From Macrocystis pyrifera (lineage: Eukaryota; Sar; Phaeophyceae; Laminariales; Laminariaceae), in NCBI GenBank assembly GCA_031763025.1, contig JASSKH010000002.1, positions 20,278,168-20,342,167 of the forward strand: a stretch of DNA of 64,000 bases. The letters are read 5' to 3'. Of this stretch, positions 22,618 to 32,129 are shown in pieces (the stretch's first letter is position 1; each line of letters starts with the position of its first letter). The position numbers and the translations under genes are program-made. The notes below the pieces were generated by a model. That model was not told the origin of the DNA. It was given only the letters and a program-made list of their open reading frames with translations, and ran no database searches.

Positions 22618-22722
22618 AAATACATACAAGATTCCTTACGGCATGAGGTTAACTTGAAATAACGGGGGCGTCTCAAGTTCCAAAGGAATCTGCAGGTAAC
22701 ACACATTCTTGAAGCAAACATG
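22618..22722 (-). pseudogene. Conserved coding-like fragment P2, copy 1
   Basis: Minus-strand peptide CVTCRFLWNLRRPRYFKL followed by TSCRKESCMYF. The fragment at 34388-34492 reads GVTCDSLFALRRPRDFTL then PTSRRGTLCIYL, in the same register. The conserved core is VTC..L..LRRPR.F.L with a later C.Y. Family unknown. The surrounding DNA is also similar, so this is a dispersed element fragment. Confidence 0.4.
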
Positions 22723-22974
22723 TGGCATAGGCTGCTGTATTGCCCAAAGGAATTAGTAGAAATGAGGGACATTCCTAACGGACAAAAAGAAACAAGGTCC
22801 AATGTGAGATATTTGTCATGAATCGTGTTTTAGTGCCGAGCTTCACGACAGAAACCTCGCGTATGATGACGCCATTTTGTTCAGTTTTTCACTGAATAAA
22901 ACTAAATAACGACCCGTCGCAACTTGTCGTGGCTCTGCTTTAAATACGCCTGATCAAGGCAGCCCGTAGACAAC

Positions 22975-23245
22975 CAGAGAGATTGGAATATCACAGGCTG
23001 GGTCGGGCTTCGGCCCGTGATTTGAAAATCTATCACGGGCCCACTTACGCACCACCTGCAAAAACCCTTGGATTTGAAATGTTTTCGGGATGTTTTTAGC
23101 GATTGAGAATATCACGAAACGTGACATAAAAATGTGACATATCAGCTATTTTTTCGTGAGAACTGAAAAATCACGAATTTGTATCTCCTGTCATGATCAA
23201 ATGTCACGAATCGTGAGTTTTATTTTGTTCGTTAGGAATCACCTT
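22975..23245. repeat. Inverted dispersed repeat D4, copy 1
   Basis: Rich in tcacg/cgtga motifs, with cggcccgtgat, tatcacgggcc, cttggatttgaa and gtcacgaatcgtgagtttta. The reverse complement, diverged, is at 28500-28730 (ctcacaaatcgtgacat, ttcaaacccaaggg, gaatcacgggccgaag). The two flank the transposon-rich block 23366-27620 as a distant inverted pair. Confidence 0.5.
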
Positions 23246-23249
23246 GAAC

Positions 23250-23362
23250 AGGAACTCACAGCGTACTACACCATAGCAGAGTCCACAGAGTACTCAAAGA
23301 GTATACACAGGGTGCCCACATAATACACAACACACAACAAATGAGTACACAGAGCACACGCA
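23250..23362. repeat. Degenerate CACAGAGTAC tandem sequence, left flank of element C
   Basis: Irregular repetition of cacagagtac-like words. The same type of sequence resumes at 25730-25960 beyond the transposon, so element C interrupted one array. Confidence 0.5.
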
Positions 23363-23365
23363 CAG
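23363..23365. repeat. Target-site duplication of element C (left)
   Basis: cag, matched exactly by cag at 25721-25723. Confidence 0.7.
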
Positions 23366-23591
23366 TTAGGTGTGGGACTAGAATTTTTTTAGACGTAGAA
23401 TTTGGAAAAAAAATGTCCCATGTCGTTCTCTGGGGAAAAAAATCTTTAGAAAATCAACCAATCAGCGATGGGGGGAAAGGACCCACGTCATCAACAAAAA
23501 TCTATTCGTAAAGAAAAAGCTGTGCCGCTGCTGCTGCTGTGCCGCAAAAAAGTAGGAGCGTGGCCAGGTGCTGAGTGTGAAAAAAAGTTTG

Positions 23592-23624
<33 letters not shown>

Positions 23625-23685
23625 GTGTTGCTGCTCGAGGTGCTGCTGCACCACACCACGCGCAGAAGCGTACACAGCGGCCAGC

Positions 23686-25213
23686 TTAAGAGGGTGGGCC
23701 ACATCGTCTGGTAGGCCCTCCGGCACGATGGCTGACAGCAGACCAATGCATCCCGTGTCGGACACGCTCGAAGGCGGAGGTGCTGACCTCTCTGCTGCTG
23801 CTGCTGCTGCTGCTGCTGGAGCTTCTGCTGCTAGAGAGGATACCCCCATCTTCGCCCATCGGATAGGCTGTGTGTTGCACATCTTGCACCTCGCCGTGAC
23901 TGCGGGGTTGACGAACCCCTTCTTCATGGGCCCTCTCGGCAAGGGGAGTTGGCATGAGTGGGAGTCTGACCACTTGGTGGCGCTGCTTGGCTCTGTCTGG
24001 TACAAAGTCACTCTGTATCTCCTCCATCACCACGCCGTGCCGCTCCGCCTGTGACAGCCCGACGCCGTACTGATACTGAGGCGAGGCAGCACGAGACCCC
24101 GCACGGCACCCCATTCTTGCCCAGTCCATCCCACTCCCCATCCCCCCCTCGTCCATTTCGGCCATAGAACCTTCCTTTGCCTGGGCGGCTGCCAGCTTTG
24201 CGGTTTTCCGTGACACCTGGCGCATCAGTCAGAGCAGCACCAGAAAGTTAAGTACTGGTATTTTTTCATAGTCAACGCAAGTTGTTTTTTTCGACCCAAT
24301 TTTGTTTTCATCAAAAAGTATACTGGATACAAAGTACAAGCACACAACAACAGAGAGAGAAGTCAGCAAGCGAAGTAAAGGTATATTTTCATAGCCAAAT
24401 CAAGTTGTTTTTTCGACGAAAAAAAAAAGTTCTCAATTAAGTGTACTGGATATAAAGTAGAAGGACACACCAGCACAGGCAGGGACAACAAGACGTTCCA
24501 CATACGAAAAAAAAAATACATTCAACCTTGCTCACCTGCTTCTTGAGGTTGACTGTCTGCGCTCTCAACTTCGCGAGCAAGGGCGCCATAATCTTCGCCT
24601 TTGTCTCAAGCCGCGACACTTTGATCCTCTCGTGGATGATGGCTTCTTGCAGCGCGTCCTCATTCCCTTTGTCGGCTTGGCCGATGCCACACGGAGTCCA
24701 GTCGCCTGCGGTCATCCCAAATTCTTCCAAGATGGTGAGGTTTTGCTGTGCCGTTGTTTTTCCTTTTTCGCGAACCTCCTCCAGCGTCTTTCCCAGCTCT
24801 ACCGCGCGTGCCTCCGACGCAGCGCGCTTCACCTCTAGCTCGCGGCTAAGTTGCAGCTGTGCGTGCAGCTCGACTCGGGTCTGGGCCAAGGCTGCGTCCG
24901 ACTCGTGCCTGAGGTCCTGCTCCAGGTTGAGTTTGCCCTTCTGCTCGAACAACTGATGGGAGACAGCTTGCAGTGAAGACTTTGCCTCAGCGGTCTCGGC
25001 CCGACTCTCGTCGCGCTGCTTCAAGGCCCGGTTACGGATGCCCTCGGCGGCCTCGAGACCGCCGCGCTGGATGGCAAGCGCCCGGCGTGCAGCCACGCCC
25101 GCGTCTGCGACTGTAGTCCCGGTACGCGCCAGATAAGCCTCTTGGTTCTTCTGGACAATTTTCTTTTTTTTCCCTTTTCGTCCGGTGCCCTCAGGTTTTT
25201 TTGAGTTTCCCAT
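23686..25213 (-). CDS. Two-exon coiled-coil protein carried by element C
   Basis: Exon 1 is 25213-24536 (226 codons) and starts MGNSKKPEGTGRKGKKKK. This ATG is chosen because the homologue in element B keeps MGN and the Lys-rich run; an upstream in-frame ATG exists at 25237. Residues about 55-225 are Ala/Glu/Arg/Lys-rich and predicted coiled coil. Exon 1 ends AAG CAG at a gtgagc donor. The proposed intron is 24217-24535 (319 bp, itself a diverged internal duplication), ending gcgccag. Exon 2 starts VSRKTAKLAAAQAKEG and keeps phase 0. It runs through a Ser run encoded by a CAG microsatellite to a stop at 23686. In another exon-2 frame a RCKMCNTQPIRW motif (C-x2-C) and PEGLPDDVAHPLKLAAVYA are encoded, so a frameshift near the microsatellite is possible. 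Function unknown: a DNA-binding or accessory partner of the transposon is only a guess. Confidence 0.5.
24217..24535 (-). other. Predicted intron with internal duplication
   Basis: Two diverged copies of about 110 bp (24247-24350 and 24373-24485) share ttttcatag.caa..caagttgttttttcga and gtactggata.aaagta. Donor is gtgagc, acceptor is gcgccag. The duplication may mean that a former exon between two similar introns was lost. Confidence 0.35.
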
Positions 25214-25720
25214 GGCTGATTGATATTTCGCGATCACTGCCAGAATGACTCAATAGGGCCAAGTTTGATCGCGAATTTCTCATCGGCTATTTACTGGATT
25301 CAAGCACGGATTGATTTGTTGTCTCCGCCAAGTCTCGGCGAAGAGGAGGGCACGTATTGTTTTCATACTCAATTGCAGTACTTCTTCCCCATAGAGCAAG
25401 AGACGAATATAAGCATAAAACACGAGTTTTCCCGCACATTTCCGGCCAATTAGACGTAAAAATCTAATGGAAAATTCTGAATGATGTGCCTTCCCCTCCG
25501 TTTACACTGGTTACACGTGTCTGTTGAATCCCAGGATCCAACTCGTCTCCTATGTCGAGCAATTTGTCATTGCAGGTCAACCAATAATGCAGTCTAAAGC
25601 CAAGTAAATATGGTGGCGGTACATTTTTCATCTTCAATCTTTTTTCGGATTTTTAGGCGGTTTTCGTCGAATAGATGCGCCATTTTTTGGGCACTTTTCG
25701 TCGTCCAGTCCCAGCCCTAA

Positions 25721-26040
25721 CAGTTAGTGTATGGTTCTACTGCGCTGAACAGCAGAGTACAGAGAACATGTAGCACACAAACAGTACAGCTAATACACAC
25801 AGTAGTACAACGAGTACACATAGTGCACAGAGGTGCTCTGGACTGTGCTGCACATAACAGTACACAGAGTGCAACTCTACGGTAGTGCACAGAGTACAGC
25901 GTGCACAAGGTACATAAAGAGCACGCACACTGTTTGAACACAAAGCACACCCATGGTAAACTGTTCGTTGCTGTGGTGTATTAGAACTGCTGCTGCTGTT
26001 ATTGCACAGCTGCACGAGTGTGTCTTTGAGGGGATTCCAT
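25721..26040. repeat. Degenerate CACAGAGTAC tandem sequence, right flank of element C
   Basis: It continues the array seen at 23250-23362, with many acagagtac, gtacacag and gtgcacag words. It starts with the cag duplication (25721-25723). No gene. Confidence 0.45.
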
Positions 26041-26042
26041 GT

Positions 26043-26329
26043 AGTCGTGCCCAACACGGAAGACCTACAGCAACGGAAGGAGCTTCGAGTGGAGACGGAA
26101 GCAGGCAGTATGGGCCGTGTCCTATGCTAGGAATAAAGCCAAAAAGGCGGCAGAACAAGTCGCGCCCGAGTCGTACCGCTGCAGACTCGAGAAGGCTAGC
26201 AAATACAGCCAGAGGCACAGAGCTGGGAGCGCAGTGACACAGACGAAGGCAGGCAGTATGAGTTTGAGCCCATCGTACGTGACCTCTGCCATATGGCCTT
26301 GGTTAGGATATACGTGCCAGGTACTATAG
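26043..26329 (+). CDS. Hypothetical coding fragment, Lys/Arg/Ala-rich
   Basis: The frame is open after a stop at about 26040, with no ATG at its left end. It reads CPTRKTYSNGRSFEWRRK, then QAVWAVSYARNKAKKAAEQ, then VAPESYRCRLEKASKYSQ, and stops at 26329. A later in-frame codon (tcctatgct region, 26117) is not an ATG. Composition is basic and helix-prone, more protein-like than nearby frames. It lies between elements C and D, ending about 40 bp before the likely left end of D. Family not recognised; it could be an exon or a relic. Confidence 0.35.
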
Positions 26330-26371
26330 TAGTTGTGCCACGAGCCTGGTGCGAGGTGTACAGCAGAACTC

Positions 26372-27620
26372 GGAGGGTTGGGTGCAAATTTACACCTCTT
26401 CCCCCCTGTAAAACTACCAACCAGCGATAGGGCATTTCAAACGATCTCACTACGAAGGATATATGCGTAATGCACTTTCCACGTCACACAAAAAAGTCGG
26501 CCTTGCTGCTCGCATAAAGCGTGCTGCCGGACAGCACCAAGATCAGAGAGTAGAGCAGCAACGTAGGCACGGACGCGCGAGCGTTAGCTAATCACGTGCT
26601 TCTGGTGGCCCCTTGGAATCGGCGGCCGGCAGAACGAGAGTGCGCCCCCCCCCTCCCGAAATCAACTATGTAGAGATCAAGTCGCAGGCTATGTGGTCCT
26701 TCTTTGGTGCTGCTGCTGCTGGACGAGTAGGTATAAACAGCAAAATATACCCACGCACAGCCATCGGCATCGGCTGCGTGTTGCTATGCTGCACATCACC
26801 GAGACCGGGATTTGAAGAGGCGGCCCGCACCTCTGTGGAAGCGCGCCCCACGGGCAAGTTGTTGCTGTGCGTGCAGTTGGGCTTGAGTTTTGAGGTCAAG
26901 GTGGCACTCACTACGCGCCTGAAGTTCTGCATGGTGCTGCTGTATGTACTCGTACCCGTATGTGCCTACCACTCTGTCCGGAAATGTAAGGAACCGTTCA
27001 TTCTCATACTCATACTCGAACCATACCTATATTTACGGACAGTGGTACGGTAGAGTGTTTCTTCTGGATCATTTTTCAATTGAGACAGCAGTGATGCGTT
27101 GGCATCTGCAAGCTAGGCGCGCGACTCGCTTCCAACTGCATCAAGGCCCGATTACAGATGGTCTTCGCTGCGGCGACGGCACCGGGTGTCATGGCAATCG
27201 CTCGGCGTCCGATCGCGCTCATCTCTGGCACCGTTTGCCCGATTCAATCAAGACAAGTGGTTTGGTAGGACTGGATGTCATTTTTGTTTGTTTCCCCTTT
27301 TTCATCTCGGGATATTTTTTCTCGAATTTCCCATAAAGAATTGACTCACGAGAGGGTCAACTTTTAGAGCGAATTCCTTGTCGGCTATTTGTCGGATTCA
27401 AACGCGGGTTGCATTGCTGTGTGCGCGAAGTCTTAGCTGGGGCGATGGCACGTATTGTTCCTCTAGCAATGTCAAATAATATTTCTCTGGAGAAACGGAT
27501 ACGAATATAACCTTAAAAGTCGAGCTTTCCCGCACATTTCCTATCGTATGGACGTCAATGAAAATTTGCTGATAGACTGGACATTTTTCACGTCTAGAAC
27601 GAATCCATTCCCATCCTTAA
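26372..27620 (+). mobile_element. Element D: degraded relative of elements A/C
   Basis: The right end is clear: complemented it reads ttaaggatgggaatgg, then gacgtgaaaaatgtcc. The interior is collinear with element A (gacacggacgcgcgagcg-like, gatggtcttcgctgc, tctggcaccgtttgcccg). The left end is degenerate: ggagggttgggtgc at 26372 followed by ccaaccagcgataggg matches the family start loosely. Flanks ctc and cat do not match. Gene relics near 26820-26930 derive from the coiled-coil gene but are not open. Confidence 0.6.
26966..27048. mobile_element. TA-flanked foldback MITE family M2, copy in element D
   Basis: Ends ccactctgtccggaaat and atttacggacagtgg, bordered by TA. Orthologous in position to 5166-5250. 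Confidence 0.55.
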
Positions 27621-28310
27621 CATTGCCTCAGTATACCAGATATTGGTTTGTCTGAGAGTGTACGGACTATTTGGATATTAATATGAATACCAAAGGCTCC
27701 TTACATTTCCGGACAGAGTGGTAAAGTCTACAGTACAAGAATCGATGTGTTGATGGCGTGGTTAGTGTTCATGCTGTCCATCACGACAAGCGTGTTGTTT
27801 CTGTTTTCCCCACCTTTCCGGTCGGCACCCAATTGTCGTCGATGTAATCACCAATCCCCCAGGCGTTCAGAATATACAGGCCTTTTTTAAGTCGAATATA
27901 AAAGGTATTACAATAACCATCGTCCTATTTTTAGTGCACACACAAACGAGTACATCATGTACAACAGCAGCAGTAGGAAATAAAATGCTACATTCAATAC
28001 GTCCAGAGATATTTGTATAGCAGACGAACAAGATTGAATGGCTACCATGACTTTGATGGTGATAATTCCCGCACTAGTATGGACAATATTATATTATAGA
28101 ATAAAAAACACTTACAGAGCGTACAAGGACAAATGGTGTTGATGACGTTGATGGATGTTGATGACGATCGTCGTGTTGTTTACGCCCACCTGTCTCGTCG
28201 GTATCCTCAAGTACGCATAATAGGGTCTGCATACTAGGAATATACATACGAGGGTGAACGACGTTGACGTTGTTTACATTGATGGCGATAAGCGTGCCGT
28301 TTCTCCCTTA
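27621..28310. other. Noncoding stretch with two partial exon paralogues
   Basis: Contains minus-strand fragments 27814-27872 (NAWGIGDYIDDNWVPTGK followed by a gtgggg donor-like site) and 28190-28212 (LRIPTRQ followed by gtgggc). Both match the 3' end and donor of the exon at 28312-28455. A half-copy of MITE M2 lies at 27697-27722. Otherwise nothing recognised. Confidence 0.4.
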
Positions 28311-28311
28311 C

Positions 28312-28455
28312 CTGTCTGGTCGGCACCCAAATATTGTCGACGCGGTCGCCGAGACCACTGGCGCGAAGCAGACCGTCTACAGCGTCCCGGCAGCGCAGCT
28401 CGTAAGTCGCAAAGCATCGCAGGAGGTACCAGTGGAACTCCTCGTCGGTTTGCAC
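28312..28455 (-). CDS. Internal exon of an unrecognised gene (48 codons)
   Basis: The minus strand shows a tttgatcag acceptor, then 144 nt in one phase-0 frame, then an AGACAG|gtaagg donor. The peptide is VQTDEEFHWYLLRCFATY, ELRCRDAVDGLLRASGLG, then DRVDNIWVPTRQ. Both splice sites fit consensus and the length is exactly divisible by three. Partial paralogues lie downstream at 27814-27872 and 28190-28212, keeping the terminal (W)VPT.(Q/K) and the donor. Neighbouring exons were not found: upstream lies dispersed repeat D4. It is therefore probably part of a fragmented, tandemly duplicated gene. Family unknown. Confidence 0.45.
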
Positions 28456-28499
28456 CTGATCAAAACCAATACAACCAGATGAGAGCACAGAAAGGTTCG

Positions 28500-28760
28500 C
28501 TCCTCATGAACTAATAAAACTCACAAATCGTGACATTTGGGCATAACAATATGTCGTGATCTTTCTCACTTATAAAAAACCCAATACTTCAAACCCAAGG
28601 GATTTTGCGGGTGAGGCCAACTCTCGCAAGTTGAGCCGAGCTGGGGCGGGCCGACCGCAGCCAGCTCAGCCCGTGATATTTTTGAATCACGGGCCGAAGT
28701 CCGACACATTATGTGAAACTCTAATATCACGCGTCGTCCGCCCGGCCCGCGAGATACCAA
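28500..28760. repeat. Inverted dispersed repeat D4, copy 2
   Basis: Reverse-complement relative of 22975-23245. Shared words are ctcaca.atcgtgacat, acccaagg, cacgggccgaag and cccgtgatattt. A further cgtgat-rich stretch continues to 29130. Confidence 0.5.
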
Positions 28761-29700
28761 TCGCACTGGTCGTCTGCCAGGCCTGGCCCGTGATATTTTC
28801 ATAATCGTTTCTTTTTTTTTCGCGCCGTCTCCTCCTCCAGGTTTCGAGCCCGCAATGTGCTCGTTAGCCCGCGTCCAGCGGTGCCTTTGGGCAGCCGTTC
28901 GCTGTCCACAATCAGCATACGAACCAGAGTCTGCCATGCCCCTGTACCGGACCCCGGAAAACGTTGGTACAGCGTCTGTTACGTAGTGCCTTGACCAGGC
29001 GTATTTCGAGCCACGAAATGTCACCAATCATGATATAAATTTTGTTGGAAGAAAAAAAAAACACAAATGGCGTCATGATTTTGAGGTTCACGTCGCAAGT
29101 CGTGGCGTAATGAATCACGATTCATGCCAAGAACCCCACGAATACTTCTGTTTGTATTCGGTAGGAATGACCCTTAGGCATAACAAGAGCAACAAAATAC
29201 AGTATTAATAGTTGTGCATTGAAGCAACACTGAAAAAAGAACCGAAGCAAACTTGTCTGCAAATCAACATAAAACAACAAGCAGAGCCGTATTTAGTATC
29301 CGGAATCAAACACCGCGATTCGTCGCAGGAGGTGTGCGGAAATCCTCGACGGTTTAGATCTGAAATAGGTGGAGACAAAATCATGCAAAATGAAAAAAAG
29401 CAAAGAAAAAAAACAAAATTTAGAGCAACACCACGTACAGAGCAGGATGAAGGGAAATTTCAAAGGAGCATTAGAACAAAACCCAACGTGTCGCGACACG
29501 AAGAAGATGAATAGCAGCAACACTACTTACTGCCTTAAGAGACTACTTAAAAGCATTGAAGAACTTTCGAAGAAGTTGCAACGCGAACGAAAAATAGTCA
29601 CTATCAAAACGTACAAAAGTAACGTGAGACTACCTCTATTACAGTCGATAAAACAAACACACGGGACAATAAATTTCGCCATTACTAGAATACATACTAC
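28761..29700. other. A-rich noncoding region
   Basis: The frames at 29212-29514 and 29369-29722 are Lys/Gln/Arg-rich because the DNA is A-rich. They overlap each other and have no motif, so no gene is called. A B-box-like word (ggctcgaaacc, minus strand, about 28838-28850) was examined and rejected as a tRNA. Confidence 0.3.
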
Positions 29701-29702
29701 TA

Positions 29703-29801
29703 CGGGGGACCATGGTAAATAGGACCAAATATTGTTATTAAAAAAACGTAAATGTCTATGTTTTTGTGTGTACCGTAGGTCCTATTTAATATGCCCCCCC
29801 G
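29703..29801. mobile_element. TA-flanked MITE family M1, copy 2
   Basis: Ends cgggggaccatggtaaatag and, complemented, cgggggggcatattaaatag, each bordered by TA (29701-29702 and 29802-29803). 99 bp; the best-preserved copy of the family. Confidence 0.7.
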
Positions 29802-29803
29802 TA

Positions 29804-30600
29804 ATAGTAGAAATCAGCCAATCATACCAAGTGTGAACGAGAAACAAAATCGACACTCCGCTCTATTTTTTAAGTCCAAGACAAGGAGGTTCACCAAAAA
29901 CAAGTCAAACCAGCATGAACAAAACGTTCATTTATTCTCAAAAACATCCAACCCGCTAGTTTGTCTTCAATTCCGATATGGTGGCGAGCGTGACTCCGTT
30001 TCTCTTTCTTTCAAATGTGCCCCTGCATTAACAGATTGAAAAAACAACAACACGCAAAGTAAACTCCAAGTAAATATCAAATACAATCAAATGTTAAGCA
30101 AAAATTAGAGCAATACCCTTAGTTTGCTACTGCAGCAGCTCTACGCAGAGCAAAATCGAAGGGCAACGCAAGAAAAAATTCCATTAGAAAGTAAACGTGG
30201 ACCAAACTTAGACACCACATCCTAGAAACATAACTTATGAATATGAATTCACCTACGGTACATACAAAAACGGCTTCCGCCGGGCCGCTCTACAGAGCGA
30301 TTCCAACACCAATGACACATTAATGCTTGTGTCGTGTGCCATGTTACTTACAATATTTAGCATAAAAATCTATAACATACAAGGGGGGGCTTCGACGGCG
30401 GGCTGACGCCCGCCAGCGGTTCCGCGCATGCCCGTAATGGCTAAGGGCGTACCGGTACGCAACTCGAGGCCGTTAGTGCGTCAGTACTGACAAGGGGTGC
30501 ATTAAAAAAACAATTTTGAGCAAAGAGAAAGACAACGCTGCAAACACGAGAAAACAAACATTGCTATTCGCCATGCGGCCCAACAACGCTTTACTCGTTC
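29804..30600. other. Noncoding, A-rich; no gene seen
   Basis: Nothing recognised except a short palindromic GC stretch, ggcgggctgacgcccgcc, at 30391-30408. The reading frames are short and low complexity. Confidence 0.3.
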
Positions 30601-31345
30601 GTATACAGCAAGAAGCAGCGCTACAAAGTACCACGTGCGAGACGCACGGCGTCCTACTGTATACTTCCGGTACAGATAGATACAAAACAAACAGTTGAGT
30701 AGCAGTCGATCGAGTAATCGACAGTACGAAGTGCCGGCGATTACGTTGGTGTAGCGAGCTCAGCAGCAGCGAGCAGCAGCATAGCGTACAGGTACACATC
30801 ATACGAAGGCTACACTGGCACGAGACCTCCGCCGAGACGCCAAAATAAATGTACATTGCGACACCGTACTCGTACAGCTTCCGAAGCAGAGGATCCGTCT
30901 TTCAGCTTCAAGATGAGGAGCTACATAACCGAGAGCGGTTGACTTGCACAATAACCATGCTCACGCGGGGGTCAGCAGCAAAAACATATCGCAGGCAAAG
31001 CAGCAGCAGAACATACATAGCAGTAGCACCAGGGCGGATGAACAGCGGCTGCAGCAGCAGGAGTAGCACATCATGCACGCCCGAGGTTGCCCTTGGCACA
31101 ACAGTAGGGGCAGGGGAATCGGTGTCGCATGAGGAGGAAATTGTTATAAATATATCTCAGGCCGACCTACTCCGTGAGGGGGCCTGCGTGAGCAGCAGAA
31201 CACAGCAGCTGCCCCCAGCAGCAGCAGCAGAGCAGCAGCATAGCAACGGCAGCACCAGCAGCAGTAGCACATCACGAACGCCCGAGGGCGCCCGCAGAAC
31301 AGCAGTCGAGGCAAGGGAGCATGGTGGGGCACGACGAGGAAAGTT
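30600..31345. repeat. Segmental duplication S1, copy 1 (uninterrupted)
   Basis: Homologous in the same orientation to 32470-33355. Shared landmarks are tacgaagtgccggcga, gcacgagacctccgccga, cgtacagcttccgaagcag, gaccatgccca/aaccatgctca, cgcccgaggttgccc and gaggagga. It is rich in cagcag. The site corresponding to the MITE insertion in copy 2 is empty here (CAT at 31016-31018). An extra module (gccgacctactccg..gcgtgagcagcag, 31155-31215) recurs at 31700-31745. Confidence 0.65.
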
Positions 31346-31496
31346 ATAATGGCGTCCCCAATGGGGTTTGTAGTTGGTGCATCTCGTCCTCATTAAAGTC
31401 AAGTTGCGGGATCGAGTCTCAACGAGTGCGTGCTCATGCTCGTAGAAACTTTTTCTTGCCTAGATACTTGACGAGTGGCAAGCGTGAGAGCGTGAC

Positions 31497-31690
31497 GTGC
31501 CCTGGCTGCCGGCTGACCGGGTGTGCTGTTGCTCGATTTCTACAGATATATTTCAAATAGGTCAGCTGTGTGTAAGACCAGTCGAGTGATCAATAATTCT
31601 CTATCACAGTCTGGTGGCCAAAGATTTTGGTTGACGGCCTACCTTTGCCCCATCAAGCTCATCTTTTGGCCCGTCAAACCCTCTTCTGAT
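31497..31690 (+). repeat. Left arm of a 2.7-kb inverted-repeat structure
   Basis: Pairs in inverted orientation with 34057-34216. Shared blocks are gtgccctggctg.cggctg, gtcagctgtg, tatcacag.ct.gtggcca, ttttggttg.cggcctacc and tttgccccatca. Similarity is roughly 70-75% with a small gap. It encloses segmental copy 2, the 11-bp minisatellite and a MITE. Confidence 0.55.
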
Positions 31691-31781
31691 GTTATATCTT
31701 AGGCCGACCTACTCCGCGAAAGGGACTGCGTGAGCAGCAACAGCATATCAACACAGCAGCTGCACGTAGCAGCAGCAGCAG

Positions 31782-31957
31782 CCGAGCAGCAGCCGAGCAG
31801 CAGCCGAGCAGCAGCCGAGCAGCAGCCGAGCAGCAGCCGAGCAGCAGCCGAGCAGCAGCCGAGCAGCAGCCGAGCAGCAGCCGAGCAGCAGCCGAGCAGC
31901 AGCCGAGCAGCAGCCGAGCAGCAGCCGAGCAGCAGCCGAGCAGCAGCCGAGCAGCAG
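31782..31957. repeat. 11-bp minisatellite (gagcagcagcc), about 16 copies
   Basis: Perfect head-to-tail gagcagcagcc units, grading into cag trinucleotide runs at both ends (to about 32032). Because 11 is not a multiple of 3, all three frames on each strand encode the same cycling 11-residue pattern (PSSSRAAAEQQ on plus) without stops. This explains the long open frames on both strands here, and no gene is inferred. Confidence 0.85.
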
Positions 31958-31995
31958 CAGAGCAGCAGCAGAGCAGCAGCAGAGCAGAGGCAGTA

Positions 31996-32032
<37 letters not shown>

Positions 32033-32129
32033 CACCACGCACGGCCGAGCCCTGCTGCTGCTGCTACTACTGCCGCTGGAGTTTTTTTTTTTTCTGGTGT
32101 ACACGCTCGCGCAGTGCCCAGACGGGGCG

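Larger units (their letters stand above)
23366..25720 (+). mobile_element. Element C: gene-bearing TIR transposon, CAG target duplication
   Basis: 2355 bp. Left end ttaggtgtgggactag and tttttttagacgtag; complemented right end ttagggctgggactgg. An exact 3-bp CAG duplication flanks it. The left subterminal block (ggggaaaaaaatcttta, aaaatcaaccaatcagc) is shared with elements A and B; the right subterminal block (agccaagt.aata.ggtggcgg) is shared with both as well. It is the largest member and the only one with an apparently intact gene, on the minus strand. No DDE transposase is seen, so it is probably non-autonomous. A relation to PIF/Harbinger is inferred from the CWG duplication and G-rich ends. 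Confidence 0.8.

Noticed and set aside
23502-24011. BED-type zinc finger in the second frame of the element-C gene
   Set aside because: Only one C-x2-C (RCKMCNT) is seen, without the His/Cys pair at proper spacing; the frame starts after a stop.
28838-28905. Minus-strand B-box-like ggctcgaaacc, possible tRNA or SINE
   Set aside because: The anticodon stem does not pair and no acceptor stem is seen. It may be a tRNA-derived relic, but the sequence does not support that.
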